Below, piece by piece: positions 5,816 to 6,567 of a stretch of DNA of 6,567 bases (position 1 is its first letter; each line of letters begins with the position of its first letter). Source of the stretch: an uncultured Lachnospiraceae bacterium (lineage in GTDB: Bacteria; Bacillota_A; Clostridia; Lachnospirales; Lachnospiraceae). The notes beneath the pieces are model-generated. The model saw only the letters and a list, made by a program, of their open reading frames with translations, was not told the DNA's origin and did no database searches. The stretch spans positions 1-6,567 of the forward strand of contig CACXGS010000229.1 of NCBI GenBank assembly GCA_902767195.1, written 5' to 3'. Position numbers and translations under genes: made by a program.

Positions 5816-6567
5816 TTATTTGCTGATGGCATCTACTGCAGCACCTACATGCTCAACATAGATCTGCTGAATCTCGGGAACCTGTCCAAGTCCTTCCAGA
5901 ACCGGTGTTACCTCGAAACCTGCAGCCTTGAATGTGCTCAGCCAGGACTCGGGATCATTCTCGTCTGCCATGTCGTTGTTAGCGTGATCGCCTGCAACAA
6001 CCATCATGTCACGAAGAACAACTTTCTTATATTTGTTGGCATCCTGAACCTTCTTCAGAGTAGTTGCAAGATCAGGCATAGCTCCCTCATGTACAACGCC
6101 TACGAAGTAGTTCTCGCCGCCGTTAGCCTTGAGGATCTCTTCCATCTCTGGGTAAACCTTATTCTGCTCATGATCGGTACCATGTCCCATGTAAACAATA
6201 GCAGTCTCGCCATCATCATAATCTTTTGTGATGTCAATGAGGATCTTGGCAACAGCAGTCTTATCCTCATCGGAGGTAAGAAGCGGAGCACTGATCTCGA
6301 TCTTCTCGAAGTCTGCGTTGTACTTAGCCAGTGTAGCTGTAAGCTCATCGTACTCATTACCACTCATCAGGTGAGTCGGAGCAACAACCAGCTGCTTTAC
6401 ACCATTGTCTCTTGCACGCTGAAGTGCCTGCTCTACATTATCGATGGTCTCGCCGAACTTAGCTACGTGATCGATAACGATCTGTGCGGTAAATGCACGA
6501 CGTACGGACCAATCCGGATATGCTGCTGCGATAGCCTTCTCGATGCCGCCGATGGTAGCAACACGGT
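5816..6567 (-). CDS. cbiK: CbiK-family anaerobic (sirohydrochlorin) cobaltochelatase, N-terminus outside the window
   Basis: CbiK proteins are ATP-independent class II chelatases that insert Co2+ (or Fe2+) into sirohydrochlorin. The frame stays open from the stop at 5816 to the right edge, giving 249 visible residues; the ATG at 6367 is internal, since family-typical sequence continues upstream (RRAFTAQIVIDHV, NVEQALQ, GVKQLVVAPTHL leading into MSGNEYDEL). By comparison with Salmonella CbiK (264 residues) only about 20 residues of the catalytic domain are missing, plus any signal peptide, so location (cytoplasm or exported) cannot be told. Both catalytic/metal-binding histidines are visible, in YMGHGTDH and VVAGDHANNDMA, as is the Glu of GNEYDEL. 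The usual VEx metal-site segment instead reads VVHEGAMPD. Codon use is more biased to GTA/GTT and CGT than in the neighbouring genes, suggesting high expression. A strong terminator follows. Family assignment is firm; the real substrate, given the haem-type neighbours, is open. Confidence 0.93.
   Translation of the reverse strand, partial: RVATIGGIEKAIAAAYPDWSVRRAFTAQIVIDHVAKFGETIDNVEQALQRARDNGVKQLVVAPTHLMSGNEYDELTATLAKYNADFEKIEISAPLLTSDEDKTAVAKILIDITKDYDDGETAIVYMGHGTDHEQNKVYPEMEEILKANGGENYFVGVVHEGAMPDLATTLKKVQDANKYKKVVLRDMMVVAGDHANNDMADENDPESWLSTFKAAGFEVTPVLEGLGQVPEIQQIYVEHVGAAVDAISK

Noticed and set aside
5816..6367. Treating the CbiK homologue as a complete 183-residue protein starting at 6367
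   Set aside because: The frame is open to the right edge and the upstream residues match the CbiK family (RRAFTAQIVIDHV and following), so the Met at 6367 is internal.
1..6567. CRISPR arrays, tRNAs, insertion sequences or phage genes
   Set aside because: No regularly spaced direct repeats, tRNA-like cloverleaf, transposase motif or terminal inverted repeats were seen on either strand by eye.

Overview
This window probably comes from a low-to-mid GC Gram-positive anaerobe of the class Clostridia, perhaps a gut Lachnospiraceae-type organism. This is inferred from strong AGGAG-type ribosome binding sites, two lipobox lipoproteins paired with an ABC importer and no outer-membrane receptor, an anaerobic-type CbiK chelatase, and protein sequences that look clostridial. 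No rRNA or other taxonomic marker is present. All seven supported genes lie on the minus strand, so transcription runs from high to low coordinates. No stretch longer than 300 bases lacks a gene.

In order of transcription: (1) a 5'-truncated gene for a CbiK-family anaerobic cobaltochelatase enters at the right edge (6567 to 5816). (2) A 116-base gap follows, holding an AT-rich stretch and a strong intrinsic terminator hairpin (5724-5758). (3) Next is a two-domain lipoprotein (5699-4776) whose second domain resembles the haem-binding NEAT fold, including a YxxxY motif. (4) An 87-base gap leads to three tightly packed genes for an iron-complex/haem/cobalamin-type ABC importer: substrate-binding lipoprotein (4688-3537), FecCD-type permease (3520-2504) and ATPase (2488-1361), the last carrying an unusual C-terminal Rossmann-like extension. 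(5) A voltage-gated-type potassium channel with a C-terminal RCK/TrkA_C domain (1348-344) starts only 12 bases after the ATPase stop. (6) After a 112-base gap with a plausible extended -10 promoter comes the start of surE (231 to 1), cut by the left edge.

The likely core is a metal-tetrapyrrole acquisition cassette. A surface NEAT-like lipoprotein would capture a haem-like ligand, the binding lipoprotein and the permease/ATPase would import it, and the CbiK-like protein would insert or remove the metal. CbiK-type proteins outside cobalamin operons, next to iron/haem ABC genes, are known (the periplasmic CbiKP of Desulfovibrio vulgaris is the studied case), but the NEAT-like partner and the extended ATPase make this a distinctive version. 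The substrate is not proven by sequence. The potassium channel and SurE have no obvious role in it; the channel's position suggests it is at least co-transcribed.
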